This document shows, piece by piece, positions 51,428-61,535 of a stretch of DNA of 64,000 bases. Within the stretch, counting starts at the first letter, position 1. Each line of letters opens with the position of its first letter. This DNA comes from Kordia sp. GTDB taxonomy: Bacteria; Bacteroidota; Bacteroidia; Flavobacteriales; Flavobacteriaceae. A program made the translations under genes and the position numbers. The stretch is from positions 62,001 to 126,000 of the forward strand of contig NZ_JAKVBC010000009.1 of the NCBI RefSeq assembly GCF_022447245.1, in the 5' to 3' direction. The notes beneath the pieces are model-generated. The model was not told the origin of the DNA. It made no database searches and was given only the letters and a program-made list of their open reading frames with translations.

Positions 51428-54400
51428 CTAATCCACTTTTACACGGACACCTTCACTATGACTGCTAAATTCTGGCGCATACATACTTTGAATGGTGGTA
51501 ATTCCATTGGAGAAATCTCCTTTATTATTGACACGTAAATCGTATTCAAAAACAAAAATACCTTTTGGTAAATAGTCAAAGAAGAAGTTAGTGCTTGCAT
51601 CTTTGGTACTTTCATAATAACCCAAACCATCTTGCCTTTTGTATTGCGATAATACATTCACAGGTTCAAAACCAGCAGCACGCATATCTTTCATATGTAC
51701 AAATTCCATAGGTCTGTCGTTTCGCAATTCAATACGAACACGTACTAAATCGCCTAATTCCAATTTGGTATTTTCGTCAATTTCGGTAATCACTTCGCCA
51801 GTACTGTCATACGTTCGTTTGAACAATTTTTTCTTCAATTGTAAAGACGTTTCTGCAGTTGTGATTTTATCCAAATCTTCAAAATATTGCCAGTACAATC
51901 CGCCCCAAGCAATCCCATTTCCTTTCTTCGTGATGGTCACTGTTGCCATTTCTGGTTTCACTTCGTTTCCATTCCATGAGGTTTTAAAATACCCAGTACC
52001 AGCTTCTACTTTTACATTTTCTAATGTTTCAGGCGAAATCTTTTGATCACCAATAGTTACATCAACCATATCTGTTACCGAAAGCCAATCACTTCCTTGT
52101 AATAATAATGCATACACTGCATCCGAAGTCGCTTTGGTGGTAGACCAACGATTGGTTTGTTTGTGCTTCAATAACCAAATCTTTAGATTATCTACCGTAG
52201 TGATATCTTCTGAAATTTCAGCAAAAGCTTCAATCATCAAGGCTTGTGTCTCAATAGGTGCTTGATACCAATACCAAGAAGCAGTATTTGCTTTCCAATA
52301 CATGCCCAATTCTTCACTTGTAATACTATTTTCTTGAAGTGAACGTAAAATTCCTGTTGCTGTTTTTGCATGATTCATTCGGTGCGAAACCAATGCCATC
52401 AAACCTTTGGCATATAAGCTGCGTTTTAACCAATATTGATCAATTTGGCCTAAGTAATAGTTCATGATTTTTTGCACATCATTTGAAGCTGGAATTTCCT
52501 CAAAGAAGCTTCGCATATACAAATAGTGCAACTGCGTGTAAGACAAATGATCTTTTGATAAATCTGCTTTTTTATCGTATTTGCGAATGTCATTATATTC
52601 TTTAACGAATTCCTTATCAAGATAGGTAACGGCTTTTTGTACAAGCCTTTTGGTATCATTATCTTGTTTTACATTCACGCCTAATTTTCTTAAATGACCA
52701 AAGCCAGTCATAATATGTTGCGTGATGAATCTATTGCCACGTCCGTCAGCAAACCAAGGAAAAGCACCTGAAAGCAACTGCATTTGTTGTAGCTTTTTGA
52801 ACGTACGTGTTTCTTCATTTTTCATACGATTCAGATCAAATAACAAGGCAATTCGCTTTTTTTGTTCTGTTTCTGACTGTGCATCGCGAACCCACGGAGT
52901 TTCTTGCAGTATTAACGATTTTAATTCCTGATTCTTCTCTAAATTACTCAACAAGGCATCTGAAGATTTCCACTGATTGAACACATCTTGAATTCTAGGA
53001 TTGCTATTTGCAATATGACTAGCCAACGAATTTGCGTAATAACGTGAAAATGTTTGCTCCGAACACTCATACGGATATTCCATTAAATATGGTAAGGCTT
53101 GTACAGCATACCACGCAGGATTAGAAGTCATTTCCAAACTCAATTTGTGATGTGCAAGCGTACTAGATTTTGTATTTGCTAATTTGTCTAAAGTAAATGT
53201 CTTTGTTTCGTCAGAACGAATCCACATAGGAAGTGTTTCTGTTACTAACATTCTGTTTGACAATACAGGCAATGCATTTTGTTCGCCATCACAAAATTCG
53301 CCTGCTTTGGCAATAATGGTATACTGAACCGCTTGTAAATTTTGTGGTACATACAGTGTCCACGAAACTTGTGTATTTCCTTTGGCATCTACTGAAAAAG
53401 ATTGTGTTGGATTTCCGGTACGTGGAAACAACGCAGGATTGATATCGTTTCCATTTATTGGATCTTCCAATTGTAAGGAAGCTTCACCACGTAAGTTCTT
53501 TTCAGAAAGATTAGAAATTTTTGTGCTGATTACAACTTCATCACCTTCACGGAAAAAACGTGGCGCATTTGGCAACACCATCAATTCTTTCTGTGTTACT
53601 GTTGTCAGTGTTTTTGTTGCAGAATGCAATTCTTTGGTATGTGCTAATAATTGTACATTCCATTTGGTCAACGCTTCAGGTGTTGTAAAAGTAAATGAAA
53701 CATTGCCTTCACTATCAGTTTGTAATTGTGGAAAGAAAAAGGCAGTTTCATTTAAATTTTTTCTTGGAACTACAGTTTCATTAGACAATGGTTTTTGAAG
53801 AGCATTTCCATTAGTAATTGTATCATATTGTGCCAATTTATTACCACTAATCTTAGCTTTTTTATCTCCAAGGCCATATTGTAATTCAGTATTTCCAGCA
53901 TCATCATAATCGGCTTCTTCTTCAACTTCAGCCACTTTCATTGTTACAGGCTCAGCCATTCTCGCAGATTCAAACACTACGCCTTTTCTAAAACGACCTC
54001 GTCTTGAACCGTGAAAATACAAGCCAAACCAATTGAGTCGATCATACGATTGTGCAGAGTAACTATAGTTATTTCTATAAGTATCTCCAAAACGTGTAAC
54101 TCCGAAACTTTTACCTGCATTGATATTTATATAACTGTAATATTTTGGTTGATAGAACGGACTAAAACTCCATTTGTGAGATCTGAATTCATCCAGAGAA
54201 GCGTCATACATGCTAGAAAGCATTTCTGCAGCTACCTTTTCACCTTTTGGTCCTTTGATACGGAAACTCCAAGTTTCCTCTTGTCCAGGCTTTAATTTAT
54301 CTCTGAAGGTTGAGGTTTCTATCGTTAATTTTGTTGGTGGATATTTTACAACTACTGAAACTTGTTTTTCAACATAACTATTAAAAATGGTTCCTGTGCA

Positions 54401-57400
54401 ATGAATTTTAAAGCCACCTTCATCTTTTTTGTCAACAGGAATTTTAATCGTTTTTTTACCATCTTTTAATGAAACTTGATATGATTGTACAATCTGTTTA
54501 TCTTTTTCGATATCAACCGTAACCTTCATTGCTTTTGTTGCCGAATTGATTGTTAAAAGGACTTCGTCACCTGATTCATACGCTTTTTTATCAACAGCTA
54601 TTTCCAATAATTTGTTATCGGCAGCAATTTTATCTTTTGTATTCCAAACATCTGTGTACATGACATCTTTGATCTCATAACCATTTTCATCAATGGTGAG
54701 CAATTCTACAATGTATTTTCCTGATTCCCAACGTTTAATTTTTCCTAATTCGAGTTTGTTGCTTTTTTCGGTATCAAACGTTTCACTAAATACATTTTTG
54801 CCTTTTTTCCATTTTAAATAATCCTGTTCTTCAACAGTATACGCTTCATGTGGAAACAACTTTTTGAATTCAGTTTCTGAAATGGATTTGTAATCAGGAA
54901 CTTTAAAAGGACGTGGACGTAATACACGATCTGGTGCTTGTAATTTATGAATCGTTAATGTTCCCTTAGCAGGAACTTTTTCACCATTTAGATTTTTTAT
55001 AATGACTTTTGCAGTGTAATCACGTTTGGTGGCATTCAACTTACGATCCATCACAATATTGGCATTTAAACTGTGATAACCCACATGAACAATGGTTGAG
55101 GTACTGCGCGTTTCTCCATTGATATCTGTAATATTTGCGGTAACTTCATAATCAAATACAGGCAGTAATTCTTTGTCAGCACTTGCATCAGGAATAGCTT
55201 TGAAGGTAATTTCAAAATTTCCAGATGCATCTGTCGTTGTTTCTCCACTAGTAATTTGTTGTGAATCTGTATTTAGATAAGGTCTTCTCCAAAATGCCCA
55301 ATGTGGATAGCGTGGCGTACGTTTTACAGAATAACTAACTTTTGCATCAGAGATGGTACTTCCCGCGAAAGCGATAGCATTTCCTTTAGCTATGACAGAA
55401 TCATTTATGGCAAATGCTTTTGTAATTGGTAAAAACGTTGCTTCAAACTTTGGACGTTTGTATTCTTCCACAGAAAAATTAGTGCTTCCAATACCTTGAT
55501 CATCTTTGAATACTTGGATTGAGTAATTTCCTGTTAAGCCATTATTAGGGATCACAAATTCGCCTTTTAATGAACCGTATTCGTTGGTGCTAAATGATTG
55601 TTCACTGACAATTTGATAATTCGCATCGCGCAGTGTGAGTTTCACTTTTTCGTTGCTTTCAATGGTAGATTTTGTACCTTCTCTTCGAACTAAAATTCCT
55701 TTGAAATACACTATTTGCGATGGTCTGTAAATACTTCTGTCTGTAAATAAAAAGAGTGAACTTCTTGGATTTGAATTGTCAGAAAGGTTTCGACTGTAGA
55801 AATTAAAATTGTCAAAGTGAGCAACATCGTTTTGTTTCGAAACTTTGATGTCTAAATCATACATACGACCACTATGATTTCCGTTTAGTGTAGCACTTCC
55901 TGTATTATCTGTTGTGAGTGTTTGCGTTTGTGTTTTTCCTCTGTAGCCGACTTTGTATGATATATGAAGTTTTTGATTCGGAATTGATGTTCCGTCATTT
56001 CTGTCTGTAAGTTGAAAAATATACCTAGATGCTGTTTTTTTATGCGTAATGGCAATATTGGTTACTTGTATGATATCAGTAGCTAAAAACGATTTCTTTA
56101 GCGTTTCAGTCGGAGAAGCCGTAATGAGATAGAAACCATTTTTTAATGGTGGGACTGCAACTTCAGTAGTGTGATTATGATAATCATTTTCTGTAGGTAA
56201 ATTAGCATTCCATGTTTCACTAATTGGCAACTTGTTGATGAATTTTACACGTTCTACATCATTGTATAATTCATAATAATTTTTCAATTGATTATAATTG
56301 ATTTTACGCACAGAAAAATACAATTGTGCTACATTTTGATAATTGATAGATAGTATCGAATGTTTCCCAATTGGAATGACTTCTTCTGTTGTGAGTCTAA
56401 TTATTTTTTCTTCAATATTGCTTTTAATGACTTTACACTTTTTGGCAGCTTCACTTTCTGGAAACTTACTAATGACTGCATCACATAATGTGATGGCAGT
56501 TTTATATTTCCACTTGTACTTTTCTGGAGTATTGATATTGTATTGATCTCCAAATTGCTTTTGTAATTCGGCAGTTTCAGCATCGTACATTCCTGAATAT
56601 GGATGCGATGCGAAAGTCGTTTTTTCATTCTGATACACTTGAATCAGTTTTTCTTTTGATCCTTTAAATGTAGCGTTGCCTTGTACAAACTTCAAACGCT
56701 CTATATTTACATTGATTAAGGCTTCTGGAGATTTGTCATTTAAGTGAAAACGAATCAAATCCTGATAGATTTTTAATGCTTTAAATTCTTGTGAAAGTGC
56801 ATCTTTAGAAGTTAAACTAAGTTCTGAAAAAAGTGTTGCATCGCACAAATACTCCTCATTGTCAATTTCAAAAGTCTCACTTGGTTTGGTAATTGTGTTT
56901 TCAGGCGATTTGAAAAACTCTAAGGCATTATGAGCCAAGAAGTCATATACCGTTGGGCGATAAATTTTAGATCCTTTTTGTGTGTTTAAAATTTCGTTGA
57001 ACTCTTTTAAGTTGATATTTTGTAACTGTGCTGGATTTTCGAGAGAAGCTTCTAAAAGTGTAAAAACTTCCTTAAATAAAGTATCTAAATCCCACGTTCT
57101 AAAATCATTGGTATCTACTTTTTCTGCAGTCTTCGTTCGATCGTAAAATTTATAACGATTTGCTTGAAAATATTGCCAATACAACTGTCCTAAAATACTT
57201 TGTAAAATATTTTTTGAAGGAAATGTTTGTGTGGCAATTTCTGCTTTGAGTTCATTGACAATTGTTAATTCTGCATTTTCTTCTAGTGTTAACTGATAGT
57301 TAGATTTGTGCAGAAATGCTTTGATGATCTGCGGATTGTTTTGATCGCGCTTTGCAATTGCGTAAATTTGGGAGACTTTTTCTAAAGCTGACTTGGTCAA

Positions 57401-57511
57401 TCCTTTGTTTTCAAGCGCAGTTACTTCTTTCCATAATTGGGAATATTTTTCTTGGGCGTCTGAGAATTGACTAAACAATAGAATCATAAATAAAGTGAGG
57501 ACGTTTTTCAT
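51428..57511 (-). CDS. Alpha-2-macroglobulin family protein, paralogue 2
   Basis: 2027 residues with signal peptide MKNVLTLFMILLFSQFSDAQ. It follows the first A2M almost block by block: LFTDRSIYRPSQIVYFKG (MG2-like), FSVEEYKRPKFEATF, WFGLYF at about 1160, RKNLNETAFFFPQL at 1250, thioester motif CSEQ at 1483-1486, and a nearly identical end (MKDMRAAGFEPVNVL; KDASTNFFFDYLPKG). Where paralogue 1 has the CarboxypepD_reg/plug module this protein has only about 90 residues, part of it acidic and flexible (VAEVEEEADYDDAG), as expected for a bait region. It likely traps proteases through bait cleavage and thioester coupling. Periplasmic or cell-surface location is inferred. Confidence 0.92.
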   Translation of the reverse strand: MKNVLTLFMILLFSQFSDAQEKYSQLWKEVTALENKGLTKSALEKVSQIYAIAKRDQNNPQIIKAFLHKSNYQLTLEENAELTIVNELKAEIATQTFPSKNILQSILGQLYWQYFQANRYKFYDRTKTAEKVDTNDFRTWDLDTLFKEVFTLLEASLENPAQLQNINLKEFNEILNTQKGSKIYRPTVYDFLAHNALEFFKSPENTITKPSETFEIDNEEYLCDATLFSELSLTSKDALSQEFKALKIYQDLIRFHLNDKSPEALINVNIERLKFVQGNATFKGSKEKLIQVYQNEKTTFASHPYSGMYDAETAELQKQFGDQYNINTPEKYKWKYKTAITLCDAVISKFPESEAAKKCKVIKSNIEEKIIRLTTEEVIPIGKHSILSINYQNVAQLYFSVRKINYNQLKNYYELYNDVERVKFINKLPISETWNANLPTENDYHNHTTEVAVPPLKNGFYLITASPTETLKKSFLATDIIQVTNIAITHKKTASRYIFQLTDRNDGTSIPNQKLHISYKVGYRGKTQTQTLTTDNTGSATLNGNHSGRMYDLDIKVSKQNDVAHFDNFNFYSRNLSDNSNPRSSLFLFTDRSIYRPSQIVYFKGILVRREGTKSTIESNEKVKLTLRDANYQIVSEQSFSTNEYGSLKGEFVIPNNGLTGNYSIQVFKDDQGIGSTNFSVEEYKRPKFEATFLPITKAFAINDSVIAKGNAIAFAGSTISDAKVSYSVKRTPRYPHWAFWRRPYLNTDSQQITSGETTTDASGNFEITFKAIPDASADKELLPVFDYEVTANITDINGETRSTSTIVHVGYHSLNANIVMDRKLNATKRDYTAKVIIKNLNGEKVPAKGTLTIHKLQAPDRVLRPRPFKVPDYKSISETEFKKLFPHEAYTVEEQDYLKWKKGKNVFSETFDTEKSNKLELGKIKRWESGKYIVELLTIDENGYEIKDVMYTDVWNTKDKIAADNKLLEIAVDKKAYESGDEVLLTINSATKAMKVTVDIEKDKQIVQSYQVSLKDGKKTIKIPVDKKDEGGFKIHCTGTIFNSYVEKQVSVVVKYPPTKLTIETSTFRDKLKPGQEETWSFRIKGPKGEKVAAEMLSSMYDASLDEFRSHKWSFSPFYQPKYYSYININAGKSFGVTRFGDTYRNNYSYSAQSYDRLNWFGLYFHGSRRGRFRKGVVFESARMAEPVTMKVAEVEEEADYDDAGNTELQYGLGDKKAKISGNKLAQYDTITNGNALQKPLSNETVVPRKNLNETAFFFPQLQTDSEGNVSFTFTTPEALTKWNVQLLAHTKELHSATKTLTTVTQKELMVLPNAPRFFREGDEVVISTKISNLSEKNLRGEASLQLEDPINGNDINPALFPRTGNPTQSFSVDAKGNTQVSWTLYVPQNLQAVQYTIIAKAGEFCDGEQNALPVLSNRMLVTETLPMWIRSDETKTFTLDKLANTKSSTLAHHKLSLEMTSNPAWYAVQALPYLMEYPYECSEQTFSRYYANSLASHIANSNPRIQDVFNQWKSSDALLSNLEKNQELKSLILQETPWVRDAQSETEQKKRIALLFDLNRMKNEETRTFKKLQQMQLLSGAFPWFADGRGNRFITQHIMTGFGHLRKLGVNVKQDNDTKRLVQKAVTYLDKEFVKEYNDIRKYDKKADLSKDHLSYTQLHYLYMRSFFEEIPASNDVQKIMNYYLGQIDQYWLKRSLYAKGLMALVSHRMNHAKTATGILRSLQENSITSEELGMYWKANTASWYWYQAPIETQALMIEAFAEISEDITTVDNLKIWLLKHKQTNRWSTTKATSDAVYALLLQGSDWLSVTDMVDVTIGDQKISPETLENVKVEAGTGYFKTSWNGNEVKPEMATVTITKKGNGIAWGGLYWQYFEDLDKITTAETSLQLKKKLFKRTYDSTGEVITEIDENTKLELGDLVRVRIELRNDRPMEFVHMKDMRAAGFEPVNVLSQYKRQDGLGYYESTKDASTNFFFDYLPKGIFVFEYDLRVNNKGDFSNGITTIQSMYAPEFSSHSEGVRVKVD

Positions 57512-57823
57512 TCGGGTTATAATTTATTCACAATGTAAAAGCTATTCTTTCGTTGTTCTTAGTATAAAACTTTACAATAGGTTTTTTACGTATGTAAAGT
57601 AAGAATTTTTACAAACAATAGCGTTTACTTGTGTGTTATTATTTTGATACATCTAAATTTTAAAAAACAAAGAGTATTCCAAAAATTGATCTTGATACTA
57701 TTTATTTCTTAAAAACCGTAAGCAAATAAAGAAGTGAATGACCAAAGCTTTAGATATTTTGTATATGAAATAGTATCTTTGAGATTAATAAGTTCATAAG
57801 TTATTGAAATTAAGAAAAAACAA
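57512..57823. other. 312-base divergent intergenic region
   Basis: AT-rich, no coding frame. On the plus strand TATCTTTG at 57774-57781 is a perfect -7 box 43 bases before the TPR gene, without a clear -33. No box of equal quality was found for the A2M gene on the minus strand. Confidence 0.5.
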
Positions 57824-58777
57824 ATGAAGTATTATTTTTTAGTCCTTTTATGTGTTCCGATGTTATTAATGAGTCAAACAACAGCCGAAACAGTCAAACA
57901 ATTATTTGATAGTAAACAGTATAGTAAAGCAGAATCTATTTTAAAAGTTGCGGTAGAAAATTCACCGAACGATCGCCAGTTGATTGAGCTTTTAGGTGAT
58001 GCGTATGGATATCAAGAAAAATGGGATGGCGCTATTGAAAACTATGAAAAACTAGTTAAAATGGACGATTATAATGCAAATTACCATTATAAGTTTGGAG
58101 GTGCTAAAGGAATGAAAGCTTTGGAAGTGAGTAAATTTAGAGCTTTAGGATTAATTGGTGATGTAAAAAGATCCTTTAACCGTGCTGCTGAACTTGATCC
58201 TACACATATTGATGTGCGCTGGGCAATGGTTGAATTGTATATGCAATTGCCCGGAATTATTGGAGGAAGCTATAAGAAATCAATGAAGTATGCCAACGAA
58301 TTGGAAAACCTTTCCAAAGTAGATGGCTATTTAGCCAAAGGATATATTTACGAATACGATGATGAACCTGAATTGGCAGAAGAATATTATAAAAAAGCGA
58401 TTGAAGTTGGTGGATCTGTAACTTGTTATGATAAGTTGACAAGTTTATATCAGAAAGAGCATAAGCCTTTAAAAGCCATTGAAAATATGGAAAACTCGCA
58501 TAAGAAACACCAACGTAATGCAATACATTATCAAATTGGAAAGGTTGCTGCCGATTATAATGTTCAGTTAGAAAAAGGGGAAAAGTGTTTGTATACTTAC
58601 ATCACAAATTATACAGCAAAAGATGGCGTACCTGTGTGTTGGGCATATTACCGCTTGTCGCAAATCTTTACGCACAAAGGTGATAAAAGCAAGGCCTTGG
58701 AATGGATTAATAAAGCTTTAGCAGCTGAACAATTAGATCCATTTGAAGAACACAAAGAGAAGATTTTGAAGATGTAA
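57824..58777 (+). CDS. Exported TPR-repeat protein
   Basis: 317 residues with a signal peptide (MKYYFLVLLCVPMLLMSQ). The mature protein is made of helical pairs of TPR type: LFDSKQYSKAESILKVAVEN, DAYGYQEKWDGAIENYEKLV, RAAELDPTHIDVRWAMVELY and later AEEYYKKAIEVGG and SKALEWINKALAAE. TPR arrays bind protein partners; the location is periplasm. Transcribed alone from a -7 box, divergent from the second A2M gene. No partner is suggested by the neighbours. Confidence 0.88.
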   Translation: MKYYFLVLLCVPMLLMSQTTAETVKQLFDSKQYSKAESILKVAVENSPNDRQLIELLGDAYGYQEKWDGAIENYEKLVKMDDYNANYHYKFGGAKGMKALEVSKFRALGLIGDVKRSFNRAAELDPTHIDVRWAMVELYMQLPGIIGGSYKKSMKYANELENLSKVDGYLAKGYIYEYDDEPELAEEYYKKAIEVGGSVTCYDKLTSLYQKEHKPLKAIENMENSHKKHQRNAIHYQIGKVAADYNVQLEKGEKCLYTYITNYTAKDGVPVCWAYYRLSQIFTHKGDKSKALEWINKALAAEQLDPFEEHKEKILKM

Positions 58778-58786
58778 TGAATACTG

Positions 58787-59275
58787 TTAATTTGGCTTTT
58801 CTGTAGATGTAACGCAATCAATTTTCCATGTATCACCATATTTTTTGCAAATAGCTGTCCATGCAAAATGTGTTTCTCCTTGCACCGAATTTCCTTCTTA
58901 GTTTTTATAGGTTACTGTTACAATTTTGTCAACAATGGTATATGCCATGCTTCCATCATCCAAAAATTTAATGATTGGTTCAGTAACATCATCCCATTTT
59001 ACAAATTCAACCGCAGAAAAATATCCGTTATAACGCGCTAATGTTTCTTCTTTTTTTGGGTGACTAATAATTCCCTTGTTTATAGAAATGAAATGCTGAT
59101 AGAGCTGATTCAAAAAAGCAATGGAATCTTTTTTGAAGTGATGCGCTCTTTGAGCATTGTGTAATTTTAAGATTTGTTTCTTTTCTTTTTCAAGATCAAA
59201 CGGTTGTTTATTAACACAAGAAGCAAATAGTAATAGCAAAAAAATACTGATACTAAGTTGTTTTGTAGATATCAT
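58787..59275 (-). pseudogene. NTF2/SnoaL-like lipoprotein gene broken by an in-frame TAA
   Basis: From ATG 59275: MISTKQLSISIFLLLLFASC, a lipoprotein signal, then an NTF2-like fold (KEETLARYNGYFSAVEFVKW; SMAYTIVDKIVTVTYKN). TAA at 58900-58898 interrupts just before the last two strands, and the frame continues EGNSVQGETHFAWTAICKKY to TAA at 58787; GETHFAWTAICKKYGDTW is the typical last strand of the fold. One base change explains it. The truncated product would lack an essential strand. A longer reading to 59317 adds no signal. Confidence 0.78.
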
Positions 59276-59301
59276 AATTACAGTATTTTTATGTTTTAAA
59301 A

Positions 59302-60243
59302 CTATCGTTTCGTCCAAATGCGAAGGTTTAAATCCAAGTCATTAATGATTTCTAGAATACTATTTACCTCAGCTAAAAAACGTTCTATTTGGTTGAAACT
59401 TACCTCTTCATTAATGCTAGCTTCAAACATATCAAACGATTCACTGATGGCGATGTACACATAATGTCCTCTAAATGATAAGTATAAATTTTCGCCAAAA
59501 CGATCTTCTAATTCTACAATTCTGCTCATCATTTTGGGCGTTAGAATATATCTAGCTTCTATTTGGTCGTCACTGTAGACATTGAAACGATCTTCAAATT
59601 CAGGATCTTCCAATCGAACACGTTTGAATCGCGAAAACCACTTCCCGCCCGAAGAATACACATAGGTTTCGTGCTTAATTTCCTTGTTGAAATCTGCAAT
59701 TAAAAATAAGCCTCTAAAGATAGTCGTATACCAGGTGGTTTTATTACCATCTTTATCTTTGGTTTCGTGTTTTTCTTCGGCATGAATTTCCGAAAAAGTA
59801 AAGGTAGTGGCATCTAATTTTCCTGTAAATAAATCTTCACCATTAAAACGATCAGGTCTTGTAAAAAGATTACTTGCAGTAAACATCGATTTAGATATAT
59901 GCTGCTCGTCTTCATATAAAATGCCAGGAAATTCCGCTTCTACAATCGGTTTTAATACTTCATCCTTATATTTTTCAACCCACTTTCCTTTGAGTGAAAA
60001 AGAAATTGAGTAGGGAATCATAAAAATGATAGCTGGAGCCAAGAAAATAATCAGCAACATATAGTTATTGTGAAGTCGAATAACTTCAAATAATACTAAA
60101 AGAAACCCTAAAGCTACAATACCAAGATACACATATATTGTTGTTTTCCAGTTCTTTTTTGACCTTCTAAAGATATCTTGTTTCGCAGCTTTGAATGTGG
60201 AAAGAATCGCTGCGTATCTATTTTTTACTTCTTCAGAAATCAT
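59302..60243 (-). CDS. DUF3137 membrane protein, LemA partner
   Basis: 313 residues; two membrane helices near residues 37-90 (IYVYLGIVALGFLLVLFEVI; YMLLIIFLAPAIIFMIPYSI), then a soluble domain of the DUF3137 type (FRGLFLIADFNKE; LYLSFRGHYVYIAI). Genes of this family usually follow lemA, as here, where its ATG overlaps the lemA stop by one base (TAATG). Function unknown; a membrane-bound partner of LemA is likely. Confidence 0.85.
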   Translation of the reverse strand: MISEEVKNRYAAILSTFKAAKQDIFRRSKKNWKTTIYVYLGIVALGFLLVLFEVIRLHNNYMLLIIFLAPAIIFMIPYSISFSLKGKWVEKYKDEVLKPIVEAEFPGILYEDEQHISKSMFTASNLFTRPDRFNGEDLFTGKLDATTFTFSEIHAEEKHETKDKDGNKTTWYTTIFRGLFLIADFNKEIKHETYVYSSGGKWFSRFKRVRLEDPEFEDRFNVYSDDQIEARYILTPKMMSRIVELEDRFGENLYLSFRGHYVYIAISESFDMFEASINEEVSFNQIERFLAEVNSILEIINDLDLNLRIWTKR

Positions 60244-60809
60244 TAATTGTCAAATAAATTCTTTACACTAGGATTTTCTCTTTCTTCTGGATATACATCA
60301 AAGAATTCTTCTCTTCTAAAGTTGAAGATATTGGCAATAATGTTTGAAGGAAACTTATCCAATCCATTATTATAATCCAATACAGAAGCATTATACGCTC
60401 TTCTAGAAGCCGATAATTGACTTTCAATTTCGTTTAGGTTGTATTGAAGATTTAGGAAGTTTTCGTTGGCTTTTAAGTCAGGATAATTTTCAACACTTAC
60501 GTTGAGTTGTTGCAAACCTTGCGACAATTTATTTTCTAATAGATGTCTTTCAGATTTATCTATAGGTTGTGTCATTAATTTTGATCGCAGAGCAGTAATG
60601 TTTTCTAACAAATCTTTCTCATGATTCATATATTGTTTGACAGTTTCTACTAAATTTGGAATGAGATCGTAGCGTTTTTTGAGCATAACGTCAATAGAGC
60701 TTTCGGCATTTTGTACTTGATTCCTTCTTCCAATTAAACTGTTGTAAATAGCAATAACTGCAATTAAAATGATGACAATAATCGCAATGAGAGCAATAGA
60801 CATTTCCAT
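60243..60809 (-). CDS. lemA: LemA family protein
   Basis: 188 residues: one N-terminal membrane helix (IALIAIIVIILIAVIAIYNS) and a helical bundle with the LemA signature YNSLIGRRNQVQNAESSIDV, LKKRYDLIPNLVETVKQYM and, at the end, NIFNFRREEFF. LemA proteins are widespread, membrane-anchored with most of the protein outside the cytoplasm; their biochemical role is not established. First gene of a two-gene unit with DUF3137. Confidence 0.93.
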   Translation of the reverse strand: MEMSIALIAIIVIILIAVIAIYNSLIGRRNQVQNAESSIDVMLKKRYDLIPNLVETVKQYMNHEKDLLENITALRSKLMTQPIDKSERHLLENKLSQGLQQLNVSVENYPDLKANENFLNLQYNLNEIESQLSASRRAYNASVLDYNNGLDKFPSNIIANIFNFRREEFFDVYPEERENPSVKNLFDN

Positions 60810-61047
60810 AGTTTTAAATTTTAGATTAGTGTATATTTTATTGTATGCGTGTTATTTTTTGATAGAATATTTCACGCTACATCAAAATTCTCGATAAAAT
60901 ACATGATTTTTTTAGGATTTGAAATGAAAATGTAGCGATTGTTATAAATGAAGTACTCGCGGAAATGTTTGTAGTATTTTTGGGGAGAATATAAAGTTCT
61001 CCAAACCTTTGATCCTTTAAATCAAAAGTGCATGTCAGATATCTGAA

Positions 61048-61521
61048 TTAATATGAAAAATACCAGTCATACCGTAAATATGGGATTTCTTTGATCAGTC
61101 GTTTTTTATAAACTCTAGCTTTTATTAGAAAAGGAATGGATACCAGTACTCCAAAAACACTTAAAAAGAACAGAATATTTCTTGAGAAGGAATGTTTTGA
61201 TAGGCTCAAAACTGTAGTGTCAATATATACAAGTCCAATAATAGTTAGCGGTGTAGAAATTATAAGTATCACAGTAGCCATTAAAATACTTTGGTTTATA
61301 CTTTTGAGTTTCTTTTTATTTCTTTTGATCAATGCCGTAACGCGCTCAGAAAAAGTATTATTCCAATAACATTTAGAGCATCTTCCTTCTTTAAATGTAT
61401 GATGACATTGACGTTGTCCATACAAGTAATGCGCGCAATTTGGACACAAGTTTTCTTTTTTGGAAGTAGCTGCATAGTACTCGCTTTTACATTCTTTGCA
61501 AGTATTTATTTCTTTCGTCAT
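61048..61521 (-). CDS. Zinc-ribbon membrane protein of unknown function
   Basis: 157 residues. The N-terminal 55 residues hold paired Cys motifs (CKEC, CPNC, then CHHTF and CSKC), i.e. one or two zinc ribbons, followed by two membrane helices (about 77-100 and 115-135) and a basic tail. Such small proteins may sense or recruit at the membrane; no specific function is known. It is 14 bases behind the cyclase gene, so probably the last gene of that unit. Confidence 0.72.
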   Translation of the reverse strand: MTKEINTCKECKSEYYAATSKKENLCPNCAHYLYGQRQCHHTFKEGRCSKCYWNNTFSERVTALIKRNKKKLKSINQSILMATVILIISTPLTIIGLVYIDTTVLSLSKHSFSRNILFFLSVFGVLVSIPFLIKARVYKKRLIKEIPYLRYDWYFSY

Positions 61522-61535
61522 TCTTTTGTATTTGT

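Noticed and set aside
36968-59275. Stop-codon recoding as the reason for many in-frame stops
   Set aside because: TAA, TAG and TGA all occur among the lesions, single-base frameshifts are mixed in, and all conserved housekeeping genes lack internal stops.
61008-61027. Inverted repeat TTTGAT...ATCAAA as operator of lemA
   Set aside because: Only six-base arms in AT-rich sequence and no second copy.
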